A DNA stretch of 39,405 nt from Bacteroidota bacterium (GCA_947487905.1 CANLAV010000007.1:1-39405); one strand, 5' to 3'; shown: positions 1 through 8,709, counted from the first letter of the stretch. Numbers and translations: made by a program. The notes: generated by a model not told the origin, from the sequence alone.

Positions 1-2
1 TT

Positions 3-86
3 GGTATTTCTGATTCTTTTATAAGTGTTTATAAAGATGGCAGAAAACTATATGGGATGGAAGCTACTCAATATTTAAACAAATAA
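3..86 (+). CDS. 3' end of an unknown gene (27 codons, SPOR-like tail)
   Basis: An open frame enters from the left edge and stops at TAA 84-86, 10 bases before clpS. The readable tail contains FISVYKDGRKL followed by a short helix-like end, ATQYLNK. That pattern resembles the last strand of SPOR-type peptidoglycan-binding domains in Bacteroidota proteins, which often end in a phrase like DAFI-A--NGKRI. With only 27 residues this is a weak family guess, and the main function cannot be told from this window. Confidence 0.4.
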   Translation, partial: GISDSFISVYKDGRKLYGMEATQYLNK

Positions 87-96
87 AAGTCAACTT

Positions 97-378
97 ATGA
101 TTTATAGTACCTGGACAGAAACAGCTGAATGTTTAGAAATTAAATCTCAAATAGAAAAATTGAATCGCATTATTTTATTTAATGATGATGTGAATACATT
201 TGAATGGGTTATCGAATGCCTTATGTTATATTGTCAACACGATGCCATTCAAGCTGAGCAATGCGCAACGATAGTTCATTATAATGGAAAGTGTGAGGTA
301 AAAACAGGTTCACTAAAAGCATTAAAACCAATATGTGAAACACTGCTAGAAAAAGGTTTGAGTGCTGAAATCAATTAA
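97..378 (+). CDS. clpS: ATP-dependent Clp protease adaptor ClpS
   Basis: At 93 residues this has the usual ClpS length. ClpS binds the N-domain of ClpA/ClpC and delivers N-degron substrates to the Clp protease in the cytoplasm. The diagnostic core starts at about residue 25 with IILFNDDVNTFEWVIECL, the NDD-N-T segment that forms part of the N-end-rule pocket. The later HDAIQAEQCATIVHYNGKC segment matches the family helix and the strand with conserved His and Gly. The gene ends 7 bases before the M48 protease start at 386, so the two are probably cotranscribed. No Shine-Dalgarno sequence is seen, as is normal in this phylum. Confidence 0.93.
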   Translation: MIYSTWTETAECLEIKSQIEKLNRIILFNDDVNTFEWVIECLMLYCQHDAIQAEQCATIVHYNGKCEVKTGSLKALKPICETLLEKGLSAEIN

Positions 379-385
379 TTTTAAA

Positions 386-1186
386 ATGATAAAAATAATT
401 TTCTTAATAAGCGCATGTGGTTTTATTTTTTCGGCTTGTCAGAAAAATGCCATAACAGGCCGTCGCTCCTTAAATTTAATCCCAGAATCAGAAATGATTG
501 CAATGAGCTTAACTCAGTACGATCAATTTTTAAAAGAACACCAAACTTTGCCAGGATATCATAAAAATACAATCTTGGTAAGGACTGTTGGAATAAAAAT
601 TCAGAAAGCAGTTGAAAAATACTATGCTGAAAAAGGGTTAAGTAATCAATTAGCTGGATTTAAATGGGAATTCAATGTTGTTGAAGATAATGTTGTGAAT
701 GCTTGGTGCATGCCTGGTGGTAAAGTAGTTGTTTATACAGGTCTTTTGCCTGTGACGCAGGATGAGGCTAGCTTAGCCATAGTTATGGGACATGAAATAG
801 CTCATGCGATTGCTGGTCATGGAAATCAAAGAATGAGTCAAGCCATGATGGTGCAGTTTGGAGGTGCTGTTTTATCTACAGCAATGCAGCAAAAACCCCA
901 AATCACCCAATCTGTATTTCAACAAGCCTATGGATTAACAACCAATTTAGGCATGTTAAAATACGGTAGAAGTCACGAAACAGAGGCAGATAAAATGGGT
1001 TTAATTTTTGCCGCAATGGGCGGATATAACCCAGAAGTATCGATTGCGTTTTGGGAACGCATGGCATCGGCAAACAATGGGTCGAAACCTTTAGAGTTAT
1101 TAAGTACTCATCCTAGCGATGAAACAAGAATTAAAGCATTAAAGGCGTTTATGCCGGAGGCAAAAAAACATTATTTAATAAATTAA
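386..1186 (+). CDS. M48 family zinc metalloprotease, lipoprotein
   Basis: This is a periplasmic, membrane-anchored peptidase of the M48 (Oma1/BepA/LoiP-like) family, 266 residues from ATG 386. A longer reading from GTG 362 would overlap clpS and spoil the signal peptide. From 386 the protein starts MIKIIFLISACGFIFSAC, a lipoprotein signal with the lipobox FSAC. The zinc site HEIAH is at about residues 136-140 and the third ligand lies in ETEAD near 198-202. The central MPGGKVVVYTGLL segment is typical of the family. These proteins usually degrade or help fold outer-membrane proteins. That role, and the link to ClpS, are inferences from family and adjacency. Confidence 0.9.
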   Translation: MIKIIFLISACGFIFSACQKNAITGRRSLNLIPESEMIAMSLTQYDQFLKEHQTLPGYHKNTILVRTVGIKIQKAVEKYYAEKGLSNQLAGFKWEFNVVEDNVVNAWCMPGGKVVVYTGLLPVTQDEASLAIVMGHEIAHAIAGHGNQRMSQAMMVQFGGAVLSTAMQQKPQITQSVFQQAYGLTTNLGMLKYGRSHETEADKMGLIFAAMGGYNPEVSIAFWERMASANNGSKPLELLSTHPSDETRIKALKAFMPEAKKHYLIN

Positions 1187-1191
1187 AATTA

Positions 1192-1223
1192 TTTGACATT
1201 AATAAATAAATAATGTATATTTG
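1192..1223 (+). promoter_or_regulatory. Promoter of the cold-shock gene
   Basis: TTTG at 1192-1195 (-33 element) is followed after 20 bases by TATATTTG at 1216-1223 (-7 element). This is an exact match to the Bacteroidota consensus TTTG-N19-21-TAnnTTTG. Transcription would start near 1229-1231, giving a very short leader of about 20 bases before ATG 1251. Confidence 0.75.
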
Positions 1224-1250
1224 TTTATTAATAATTTTTAAAATAATAAA

Positions 1251-1442
1251 ATGAGCACAGGAACAGTAAAATTTTTTAACGAAACAAAAGGATTTGGTTT
1301 CATTAAAGAGGACGAATCAGGAAAAGAGTACTTTGTACACGTAACAGGTTTATCTGACAAAATCAGAGAAAATGACACAGTAACTTTCGATATTCAAGAA
1401 GGTAAAAAAGGATTAAATGCAGTAAACGTAAAACTATCATAG
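1251..1442 (+). CDS. Cold-shock domain protein (CspA family)
   Basis: This 63-residue single cold-shock domain is a small OB-fold protein that binds single-stranded RNA/DNA and melts RNA structure. Both RNA-binding motifs are present: RNP1 as KGFGFI at about residues 13-18 and RNP2 as YFVHV at about 27-31. The opening GTVKFFNETKGFGFI is close to the family consensus. The gene is a self-contained unit, with a consensus promoter 28 bases upstream of the start and a strong terminator 25 bases after the stop. The leader is too short for the long thermosensing 5' UTR of E. coli cspA, so cold induction cannot be inferred here. Confidence 0.95.
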   Translation: MSTGTVKFFNETKGFGFIKEDESGKEYFVHVTGLSDKIRENDTVTFDIQEGKKGLNAVNVKLS

Positions 1443-1466
1443 TTATATAATACCATTTAAAATCTA

Positions 1467-1498
1467 TCCCCTCGTTGTGAAACGAGGGGATTTTTTTT
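1467..1498 (+). terminator. Rho-independent terminator after the cold-shock gene
   Basis: A perfect 10-bp stem, TCCCCTCGTT / AACGAGGGGA, has a GTGA loop (a GNRA tetraloop as RNA) and is followed by eight Ts. It is among the strongest hairpins in the window and one of its most GC-rich short segments. Confidence 0.92.
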
Positions 1499-1582
1499 GA
1501 TTATTAGTTTGATTAAATTGTTAATTATGTTAAAAAATGGTATTTTAGAACTTTAAATAAATAAAATCTAGTCAGAAAAATT

Positions 1583-2959
1583 ATGGAAGAAACGGTAACA
1601 ACAAAAGGTCACCCAAAAGGATTATACTTATTATTTGCCACGGAAATGTGGGAGAGATTTTCTTATTATGGAATGAGAGGTATATTGATTTTATACCTTA
1701 CAAAATCTTTAGTAGAAGGTGGATTAGGTATTAATGAGCAATCAGCTTCTTTAATTTATGGTTTTTTTACTGGTTTCGTTTACTTTACTCCATTAATCGG
1801 TGGTTGGTTAGCAGATAAATACTTAGGGCAAAGAAACGCAATAACCATTGGTGGTATCACCATGATGATCGCTCAGTTTGTTTTATTTGGAATAAATACT
1901 CAAACTGGACTTTATATTGGCTTATTTTTATTAATTATTGGTAACGGATTTTTCAAACCAAATATTTCTACAATAGTAGGAAGATTATATTCAGCTAACG
2001 ACCCAAAAAGAGATTCTGCTTTTTCAATTTTTTACATGGGTATAAATTTAGGTGCATTCATAGCTCCTTTAGTTATTGGTTTATTTGCCGAAAATTTATT
2101 TGCGACAAAAGACGAAACTGGTAAGATTTTAACTTACGGTTATAAATATGGATTTTTAATTGCTGGTTTAGGCATGTTATTGGGTCAAGTGTTATTTAAT
2201 ACCATGGCTAAAAAATACCTTGGTAACATAGGCGAATCTCCAGCCAAACAAAAAGCAAGTGCTGATTTAGAAAATAAAGTAGCTGATCCTGAAAAACCAT
2301 TAACAAAAGAAGAAAAGCAAAGAGTTAGTGTGATTTTTATATTAACGGCATTCGTCATATTCTTTTGGGCTGGGTTTGAACAAGCAGGCTCTTCATTAAG
2401 CTTATATACAGATAAATTCATCGATAGAACTGTATTTGGTTTTGAAATTCCAACATCTTGGTTTCAGTCAGTTAATCCATTATTTATTGTAGCTCTAGCG
2501 CCATTATTTTCTATTTTTTGGACAAGTAATCTTGGTAAGAAATTAACAACACCAGTTAAAATGGGCTTAGGTATGATTTTATTAGGCATTGGTTTTTTCT
2601 TCATGCTTGGTGCCGTTTCAGAAAGAGGTGGAGACAATCAAGATATCACCATTAAGGCAAGTTTATTTTGGTTAGTAATGACATATTTAATTCATACGTT
2701 GGGAGAATTGTGTTTATCACCAGTTGGTTTATCAGTTGTTACCAAGTTAGCACCTGTTAAATTAGCATCTCTTATGATGGGAGTTTGGATGTTAGCAACA
2801 TTTGTAGCCAATATTATTGGTGGTTTTGTATCAGCATATGTTGAAGCATTAGGTGCATTTGCAATTTTTGCGACAATTGCAGGTTTTGTAATTGTTTTAG
2901 GCGTTGTCATGATTGCTTTAAGTAAGCCTATTTTAAAAATGATGCACGGCGTTAGATAA
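1583..2959 (+). CDS. POT/PTR family proton-coupled peptide transporter (first copy)
   Basis: This 458-residue inner-membrane protein of the proton-dependent oligopeptide transporter family (MFS fold) imports di- and tripeptides with protons. The E-x-x-E-R-F proton-coupling motif appears as EMWERFSYY at about residues 21-29. The PTR2 signatures are visible as GFFKPNISTIVGRLY (about 122-136) and FYMGINLGAF (about 151-160). A second-half signature, GELCLSPVGLSVVTKL, matches the family. Hydrophobic segments run almost end to end, with one charged linker near residues 215-245. It is followed by a terminator hairpin and then by a second, divergent POT gene. Substrate specificity cannot be read from sequence. 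Confidence 0.92.
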   Translation: MEETVTTKGHPKGLYLLFATEMWERFSYYGMRGILILYLTKSLVEGGLGINEQSASLIYGFFTGFVYFTPLIGGWLADKYLGQRNAITIGGITMMIAQFVLFGINTQTGLYIGLFLLIIGNGFFKPNISTIVGRLYSANDPKRDSAFSIFYMGINLGAFIAPLVIGLFAENLFATKDETGKILTYGYKYGFLIAGLGMLLGQVLFNTMAKKYLGNIGESPAKQKASADLENKVADPEKPLTKEEKQRVSVIFILTAFVIFFWAGFEQAGSSLSLYTDKFIDRTVFGFEIPTSWFQSVNPLFIVALAPLFSIFWTSNLGKKLTTPVKMGLGMILLGIGFFFMLGAVSERGGDNQDITIKASLFWLVMTYLIHTLGELCLSPVGLSVVTKLAPVKLASLMMGVWMLATFVANIIGGFVSAYVEALGAFAIFATIAGFVIVLGVVMIALSKPILKMMHGVR

Positions 2960-2980
2960 TTTTCACAATACAATACATAA

Positions 2981-3013
2981 AAAACCTCTCTGAGTCATTA
3001 GAGAGGTTTTTTT
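2981..3013 (+). terminator. Hairpin between the two POT genes
   Basis: The stem AAAACCTCTC (2981-2990) / GAGAGGTTTT (3001-3010) has a 10-base loop and a T run to 3013. It looks like a rho-independent terminator 21 bases after the first POT gene. The second POT start is only 24 bases beyond the T run, which leaves little room for a separate promoter. It may act as a partial, read-through terminator. Confidence 0.85.
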
Positions 3014-3037
3014 ATTAAACTGAATAATTGAACACTT

Positions 3038-4549
3038 ATGGAACAACAATTAACAATAGAAGATATTCAAAACTTTAAGGGTAAATATCCAAAACAAATT
3101 TGGCCTTTGTTTTTTAGTGAAATGTGGGAACGGTTTAGTTTTTATGGAATGAGGGGAATGTTAGCCTTCTTTATGGTTAATCAACTTGATTTTGATAAAG
3201 TAACTGCAAACCTTCAGTATGGTGCTACACAAGCTTTTGTGTATGCTTTTACATTTATAGGTGGGTTATTAGCAGATAAAATTTTAGGTAAAAGACGTTC
3301 TTTATTTTGGGGTGGATTATTAATGATTGTTGGAAGCGTTTTATTAGCGATTAATCCAAAAGATTTTTTCTTTTTAGGAATAGCCTTTAATATTATTGGA
3401 ACAGGTTTTTTTAAACCTAATATTTCCAGCATGGTTGGTAATTTGTATAAAGAAGGTGATGGTAGAGTAGATGCTGGTTTTATGTTGTTTTATGCTGGTG
3501 TAAATGCAGGTGCTTTTTTTGGCGGGTATTTATGCATTGCCATCGGTAAAGGTGAAATGCTGTCAACAGTAATCGCTGAAGAGTTGCGTTGGAATATTGC
3601 ATTTGGTATTTCATCAATTTTTATGATTATAAGTCTATTAACGTTTTCTCAAACTCAAAAAAAATTAGGTCAAATTGGTTTATCGCCATTATTAGATAAA
3701 GATCCAAGTTACCGAAAGCGTTTAGAAATCATCACCTGTGTTGGCTCTATTTTAGCTATTCCACTTATTATGGCCATGGTTTCTAAAACAGAATATACCG
3801 ATTATTTTATGTACACAATCGGACCTGCTTCATTGTTGTACGTTTTGTATGAAATGAAAAACTTTTCAGTTGCAGAGAATAAAAAAATTATTGCAGCTGT
3901 TTTATTTATGTTTTTTTCAATCATTTTTTGGGCATTTTTTGAGCAGAGTGGAGGTTCACTTAGCTTTTTTGCTGCAGAAAATTTAAACCATAATTTGTTA
4001 GGATTCAATTTGGATCCAAATGGGGTTAATAATTCATCCAATTCATTATTCGTTATCATTTTTGCAACACCATTAGGTTTGCTTTGGTTGTTTTTGCATA
4101 AAAGGAAGTACGAACCAAATACCATTGTAAAATTCGGTTTAGGTTTTGTATTTCTTGCACTTGGTTTTTATGTATTTTATTACACTAAGTTTTTGAGTGA
4201 TGCAAATGGAATGACATCTTTAAATTTATTCACGTTTGGTTGGTTTATTATAACCTTTGGAGAATTATGTTTATCGCCAATTGGAACGTCAGTCATGACA
4301 AAATTATCACCTCAAAAACTACAAGGTGTAATAATGGGTATGTGGTTTTTAGCAAGTGCATATGGTCAATATTTTGCGGGATTATTAGGCGCTAATATTG
4401 CAGAAGCTTCAGAAAATTCTACAAATATGGAGAAGCTTACAATTTATGCAGATGGTTATAAAGAGCTTGCAATTTATGCATTCATAGCTGGTGTTTTATT
4501 GATTGTAATTTCTCCATTCATCAAAAAATTGATGGGTAACGTCAAATAA
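3038..4549 (+). CDS. POT/PTR family proton-coupled peptide transporter (second copy)
   Basis: This 503-residue paralogue of the gene before it has the same architecture: EMWERFSFYGMRG near the N-terminus (about residues 28-40), GFFKPNISSMVGNLY (about 129-143), FYAGVNAGAFFGG (about 156-168) and GELCLSPIGTSVMTKL near residue 410. It carries longer loops than the first copy, notably around residues 170-190 and 435-470. The two proteins share motifs but differ widely elsewhere, so this is an old duplication rather than a recent one. Tandem POT genes with different peptide preferences are common in protein-degrading Bacteroidota. Different specificity here is an inference. Confidence 0.92.
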   Translation: MEQQLTIEDIQNFKGKYPKQIWPLFFSEMWERFSFYGMRGMLAFFMVNQLDFDKVTANLQYGATQAFVYAFTFIGGLLADKILGKRRSLFWGGLLMIVGSVLLAINPKDFFFLGIAFNIIGTGFFKPNISSMVGNLYKEGDGRVDAGFMLFYAGVNAGAFFGGYLCIAIGKGEMLSTVIAEELRWNIAFGISSIFMIISLLTFSQTQKKLGQIGLSPLLDKDPSYRKRLEIITCVGSILAIPLIMAMVSKTEYTDYFMYTIGPASLLYVLYEMKNFSVAENKKIIAAVLFMFFSIIFWAFFEQSGGSLSFFAAENLNHNLLGFNLDPNGVNNSSNSLFVIIFATPLGLLWLFLHKRKYEPNTIVKFGLGFVFLALGFYVFYYTKFLSDANGMTSLNLFTFGWFIITFGELCLSPIGTSVMTKLSPQKLQGVIMGMWFLASAYGQYFAGLLGANIAEASENSTNMEKLTIYADGYKELAIYAFIAGVLLIVISPFIKKLMGNVK

Positions 4550-4567
4550 TTTTAAAGTTTTATAAAT

Positions 4568-5134
4568 ATGCACACAGCAAATACAAATTCTGAAATTATT
4601 TCTAACATAAATTTTTTACAATCAAAATCTGAACGAGATCATTATGAAAATTGTGAATTTGTCAATTGTGTACTTTCTGATATCTCTCAATTAACCTTTA
4701 TCAACTGTTCTTTTAAAAATTGTAACTTAAGTAACTGTGTTGTCAATAATAGTATGATACAAGATGTTAGTTTTTTAGATTGTAAATTATTAGGTATTAA
4801 TTTTTCTCAAGCAAAAGATTTTGCTTTTACTGTTTTTTGTAAACATTGTAATTTAGATTATGCTTCATTTGATAAAAAGAAATTAAATAAAAGTGTTTTT
4901 GATCACTGTAAAATGCATCACGTTAACTTCACGTTGGCTGATTTAAGTAAAAGTAAATTAATTAACTGTGATTTATTAGAAGCCCATTTTTCTCAAACAA
5001 ACATCGCAACCGTTGATTTTACAAGTTCTCACAATTTTTTAATCAACCCGGAAAATAACCAAATTAAAAAAGCTAAATTTTTAATGCAAGATTTAGAAAA
5101 ACTATTATATCAATACGACATTATTGTAGAATAA
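4568..5134 (+). CDS. Pentapeptide-repeat protein
   Basis: This 188-residue protein consists mostly of repeats with a central Phe or Leu every five residues, for example FINCSFKNCNLSNCVV and HVNFTLADLSKSKLINCDL. These are expected to form a right-handed quadrilateral beta-helix. The first 25 and last 35 residues lie outside the repeats. The spacing, with two repeat blocks split by VFCKHCNLDYASFDKKKLNKS, resembles Qnr-like chromosomal proteins, which can bind DNA gyrase. Quinolone protection is only a family-level possibility. It starts 18 bases after the second POT gene, so it is probably cotranscribed. The last codons form half of a terminator stem shared with the convergent gene. Confidence 0.85.
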   Translation: MHTANTNSEIISNINFLQSKSERDHYENCEFVNCVLSDISQLTFINCSFKNCNLSNCVVNNSMIQDVSFLDCKLLGINFSQAKDFAFTVFCKHCNLDYASFDKKKLNKSVFDHCKMHHVNFTLADLSKSKLINCDLLEAHFSQTNIATVDFTSSHNFLINPENNQIKKAKFLMQDLEKLLYQYDIIVE

Positions 5135-5163
5135 CGCTTGGTCATTATTCTACAATAATTTTT
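5121..5163. terminator. Convergent terminator built into two coding ends
   Basis: TTATTGTAGAATAA (5121-5134) and TTATTCTACAATAA (5145-5158) form a perfect 14-bp inverted repeat with a 10-base loop, followed on the plus strand by five Ts. Each arm contains the last codons and stop of one of the two convergent genes. On the minus strand the T run after the stem is weak, so termination may be better in the plus direction. Confidence 0.75.
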
Positions 5164-8100
5164 GTACTTTTTGAATGACTTGAACTTGTCAGTTTAATAA
5201 TATATAATCCTTTTCCAAATGCGCCTAAGTGTATTTCTTTTTTCATTTCTTTAGATAATTGAGGAATGTTTTCACTGTAAAGGATTTGACCAATGGCGTT
5301 ATAAATATCTAATGTGTAGTTTTCACTACTCACCGAGGTAACTACAATATTGATTTTTCCAGTTGTAGGATTTGGAAACACTTGATAGGTAGTTTGTAAA
5401 TCAGTATCGGTTAGCCCCGTATTTAAAGGACTCACAATGTTTATGTTATCTAAATAAATTGCTTGTCCATAAAATCCTCTATTCTGAAAAGCAAAGATAA
5501 CGTTAGGTTGTCCGGCATAAGTAATTAAATCAACAGTGTCAGTTTCCCATTGTGAAGAATTTGGTACAAAGATTGCCGCAGTTTCATCTGGAGCTGTTGC
5601 TAATTGAATATCTCCTTTATTGTAAATTTGAGTAAATGTAACGCCGCAGTCTGTTGAAACTAGCACTGCTAAGGTATCTGTATTAGCCCCACTATAGCGC
5701 GCATAGGCTCTATCGAAAAATAATTTTGGATGAATGGCTGATGTGAAATTAAATTTCGGCGACCTAAGTTCATCCCGTTTGCGGTTAACATCATTATTGT
5801 AATTATCAAAAAATACAGATGCTGTGCTTAATCCAAAACCACCAATAGTATTGCTATGTTGCCAGGTAACGCCATCATTTCCTTTATCAATATTTTCCCA
5901 ATTGATTGGTGTAACGGTTGAGGTAAAACCTTCTGAATAGGGCAAAGATTGAGGTGTTACAACGTTGATATAAGCCGTTTCTGTCAAGGAATTTGGTCCA
6001 TTTACATTTGAAACAGTTAAGCTTACATTATACATGCCAGATGCTGAATACGTAATGACTGGATTTTGTAAGGTTGAGGTTGACGGTGTTCCCCCAGGAA
6101 AATTCCAATTCCAACTGGTTGGTGTGGGTGTTCCAATACTAAGATCTGTAAACGTAACCGTTTGACCTGCACAAATACTTTTAGCACTAGCATTGAAAAT
6201 AGGAGCAGGAGGCATACTTGTATTAATTGGTAGTTCCCAAACACCTCGTCCGTAATAACCAACTCTTAATAAACTAGCAGCATTGCCTACGTTGTAAAAC
6301 ATAAAGTCTTGAATAGGGGCAATGGTTGGTAAATTGTAGGTCATGTTTGTCCACGATGACATCGTTATATCTTTATAATAAACTCCACTGGCATTGCACA
6401 CATACATGGCTTCATTGGCGTTAAATTCATCGTGATATATTTTTAAAATATTGATGGTTGGTAAGGTTAATGTAACGTTTGTCCAAGTAGCGCCTTTGTT
6501 TGCCGATCGGTAAATTTTATTTCCACAAGAGATGTAAACAACATTTGAATTTGTTTTAATACTTGCAATATTGGCAACTATACTTGTTCCTGCTGGTGTA
6601 TTGTAATTTGTGAAGGTTGGAGTGGTAGATAAAGCATTATCACTTCTGTAAATTTTTCCTGCCGCTGTTATTACATATAGTAAATTTGAATCTTTAGGCG
6701 AAGAATGTATCGCCATCACTTTTTGATTAAAGTTTGAAATTTTTGTCCAAGTTGGACTTGTATTATTTAAATCAGTTGTACGCCAAACATCTTGTTCGCC
6801 AGAAAAACAAAGGTTCGGTATTTTTTTTTTGAATTCTAAAACAATGTTATCTGTAGCTGTAAATGGTAGGTTATAACTTACTTCAGATCCTGTGACAACA
6901 CGTCTATTTCCATTACCATGATAATACACTACATTATTTGTTTGGTAATCAAATGATGCTCTTGCACCCCAATCGCCTCCACGATTGGTTTTCCAGGTGT
7001 TTGAAGCATAAAATAATTCACCATTATCTTGTGTTCCAATACTAATCATATCTCTCTTAATTGGACTCTGAGCAGCATGATATATTTCTGTAGCACTTAA
7101 GCTATCACATTTAGGAAACCAATTATCACCATCATCATTACTTAACCAAACACCGCCATCGTTGCTATTAAATAATTTATTTGTATACGTTGGATGAAAT
7201 TTAATTTCATGCATATCAGTATGCAATTGTGCCCACCAATCCGTTAGTTTTGCCCATGTAATACCACCGTCTGTGCTTCTCCAAACAACATGTGCAACTA
7301 CAAAAACAGTATTGGCATCGGTTGGATCAGCCGTCATACTAAAATTGTAATTGCCCTGCCCGCCGCCTGTTGCATCATAACCAACTAAACTTTGTGAGGG
7401 ATTGTTGTATACAGTTGTAAATGTATTTCCTCCATCGATTGATTTCAAAATAGTTCCTTCATCTTTAATCATTCCAATATAAACAACATTAGGATTAACA
7501 GCACTTAATGCTAATCGCATGCCGTTTCCACTTCCACCTCCAGGAATGACAACTCCAGCAGTAATTTGAGCCCATGTTAAACCAAAGTCGTTTGATTTCC
7601 AAAATTGAGAGGATGTTACTGCAAATAGTGTATTTGTTGTGCCGTGTTTTAATTGCATATCTTGAAAATCACCTCCTGTTTTTACTAAGGTCCAATTTGC
7701 ACCAGCATTCGTTGTTCTATAAATTCCATTATCTGTAGCAGCAACCAAAACGTTAGCGTTAGTTGGATCCATCAAAATTTCAATAGCTAATCTATTTCCC
7801 ATCCCAGTTGTGGATTGTAGCCAATTCAAGCCTCCGTCAATACTTTTCCAAACTCCGAAATCAGTTCCATAATAATTTGCGTCGCCTGTTCCTAAGTATA
7901 AAATATTATCGTTGGTATGATCAACACAAATTGATGCACACGCCGATTGTGGCAATTTATCAGTTCCTGTTTTTTTCCAAGTTGTAGCTGTGTCAGAACT
8001 TATCCATAATCCGCCCGATGCACTTACAGCATACATTTTATTTGGATTTGTAGGATGGAATTTTATTTGACTTACACGTCCAATCCCATTTATTTGCCCG

Positions 8101-8219
8101 CTAATATCTGTTGGAAATAGAGTTGGTCCAGTTGTTTTCCATGAAGTAGCAGGTTGAGAAAAACACACGGAATAAAGTGTACATTGAATAGCGAATATTA
8201 AGCGATAATTTAATTTCAT
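5145..8219 (-). CDS. Large secreted BNR/PKD protein with T9SS type A sorting domain
   Basis: From the ATG at 8219 the protein is 1024 residues and opens with a clean signal peptide (MKLNYRLIFAIQCTLYSVCFSQ). An upstream in-frame ATG at 8261 would overlap the previous gene and hide the signal. Domains in order are: sialidase/VPS10-like BNR repeats over about residues 25-665, with many S-x-D-x-G-x-x-W Asp-box turns such as SIDGGLNW and STDGGITW; one PKD domain at about 675-755 (FTDLSIGT, SWNWNFPGGTP, YNVSLTVSN); a jelly-roll choice-of-anchor J-like domain at about 758-930; and a T9SS sorting domain at about 947-1024 (VFPNPTTGKINI, YNAIGQ, KGLYIIKL). It should be exported through the Sec system and type IX secretion system to the surface or medium. 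The ligand or enzyme activity is unknown. It starts 20 bases after its small partner gene. Confidence 0.92.
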   Translation of the reverse strand: MKLNYRLIFAIQCTLYSVCFSQPATSWKTTGPTLFPTDISGQINGIGRVSQIKFHPTNPNKMYAVSASGGLWISSDTATTWKKTGTDKLPQSACASICVDHTNDNILYLGTGDANYYGTDFGVWKSIDGGLNWLQSTTGMGNRLAIEILMDPTNANVLVAATDNGIYRTTNAGANWTLVKTGGDFQDMQLKHGTTNTLFAVTSSQFWKSNDFGLTWAQITAGVVIPGGGSGNGMRLALSAVNPNVVYIGMIKDEGTILKSIDGGNTFTTVYNNPSQSLVGYDATGGGQGNYNFSMTADPTDANTVFVVAHVVWRSTDGGITWAKLTDWWAQLHTDMHEIKFHPTYTNKLFNSNDGGVWLSNDDGDNWFPKCDSLSATEIYHAAQSPIKRDMISIGTQDNGELFYASNTWKTNRGGDWGARASFDYQTNNVVYYHGNGNRRVVTGSEVSYNLPFTATDNIVLEFKKKIPNLCFSGEQDVWRTTDLNNTSPTWTKISNFNQKVMAIHSSPKDSNLLYVITAAGKIYRSDNALSTTPTFTNYNTPAGTSIVANIASIKTNSNVVYISCGNKIYRSANKGATWTNVTLTLPTINILKIYHDEFNANEAMYVCNASGVYYKDITMSSWTNMTYNLPTIAPIQDFMFYNVGNAASLLRVGYYGRGVWELPINTSMPPAPIFNASAKSICAGQTVTFTDLSIGTPTPTSWNWNFPGGTPSTSTLQNPVITYSASGMYNVSLTVSNVNGPNSLTETAYINVVTPQSLPYSEGFTSTVTPINWENIDKGNDGVTWQHSNTIGGFGLSTASVFFDNYNNDVNRKRDELRSPKFNFTSAIHPKLFFDRAYARYSGANTDTLAVLVSTDCGVTFTQIYNKGDIQLATAPDETAAIFVPNSSQWETDTVDLITYAGQPNVIFAFQNRGFYGQAIYLDNINIVSPLNTGLTDTDLQTTYQVFPNPTTGKINIVVTSVSSENYTLDIYNAIGQILYSENIPQLSKEMKKEIHLGAFGKGLYIIKLTSSSHSKSTKIIVE

Positions 8220-8239
8220 GTATTTTATCTTATTTAAGT

Positions 8240-8677
8240 TTAGTGTTGTTGGTTTTGCCATAATTTCAAACGTTCATCCGCATCAAGAATGCTTCCATCT
8301 TCTTGCACAAATGGCATGACTTTTAGTTTCCAATGTTTAAATTTTTTAATATCGAAACTGTATTTTCTTATTTCTTCTTCTTCTCTTTCTTCTTTTGATT
8401 TAAACCATTTTGATAAAAAGTTTTTTTTTGTAGGTTCTTTTTTTGTTTGACCTATGACATCGTCTTCTTCTAATGGTAATTTTTTATTTTGCCAAAATTG
8501 TTCATAGGCTTTAATTGTTTCAAAGTAATTTGCTTTTGGATCATTCATCATTTCAATCCAATACGGATGTTTACTGTAATTTAATTTTTTAGCAGTTGAT
8601 TGAGCAATCATTTCAGGTGAAATAATTATTAACGTTAAAAAGGAGATAATCGCGATAAAGTGGATTCTATTTTTCAT
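8240..8677 (-). CDS. Small secreted protein paired with the BNR/T9SS protein
   Basis: The ATG at 8677 gives 145 residues with a signal peptide ending near MIAQS. The upstream in-frame ATG at 8704 adds nine residues that spoil it. The mature part opens with HPYWIEMMNDPKANYFETI and continues with KAYEQFWQNKKLPLEEDDVIG. A highly charged Lys/Glu stretch follows (about residues 80-105), then a segment beginning KHWKLKVMPFVQEDG. I recall similar small proteins encoded directly before VPS10/BNR T9SS proteins in other Bacteroidota, so the two probably work together. No biochemical role is known to me. Confidence 0.8.
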   Translation of the reverse strand: MKNRIHFIAIISFLTLIIISPEMIAQSTAKKLNYSKHPYWIEMMNDPKANYFETIKAYEQFWQNKKLPLEEDDVIGQTKKEPTKKNFLSKWFKSKEEREEEEIRKYSFDIKKFKHWKLKVMPFVQEDGSILDADERLKLWQNQQH

Positions 8678-8701
8678 GTTAGGATTTAAATGGTAGTTAA
8701 A

Positions 8702-8709
8702 CAAAATTA
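8702..8709 (-). promoter_or_regulatory. Possible -7 box for the minus-strand secreted-protein operon
   Basis: Read on the minus strand this is TAATTTTG, fitting TAnnTTTG, about 25 bases before the ATG at 8677. No clear TTTG is found at the expected -33 distance, so support is limited. Confidence 0.4.

Noticed and set aside
362-385. GTG start giving an eight-residue longer M48 protein
   Set aside because: It overlaps clpS and disrupts the lipoprotein signal peptide that begins cleanly at ATG 386.
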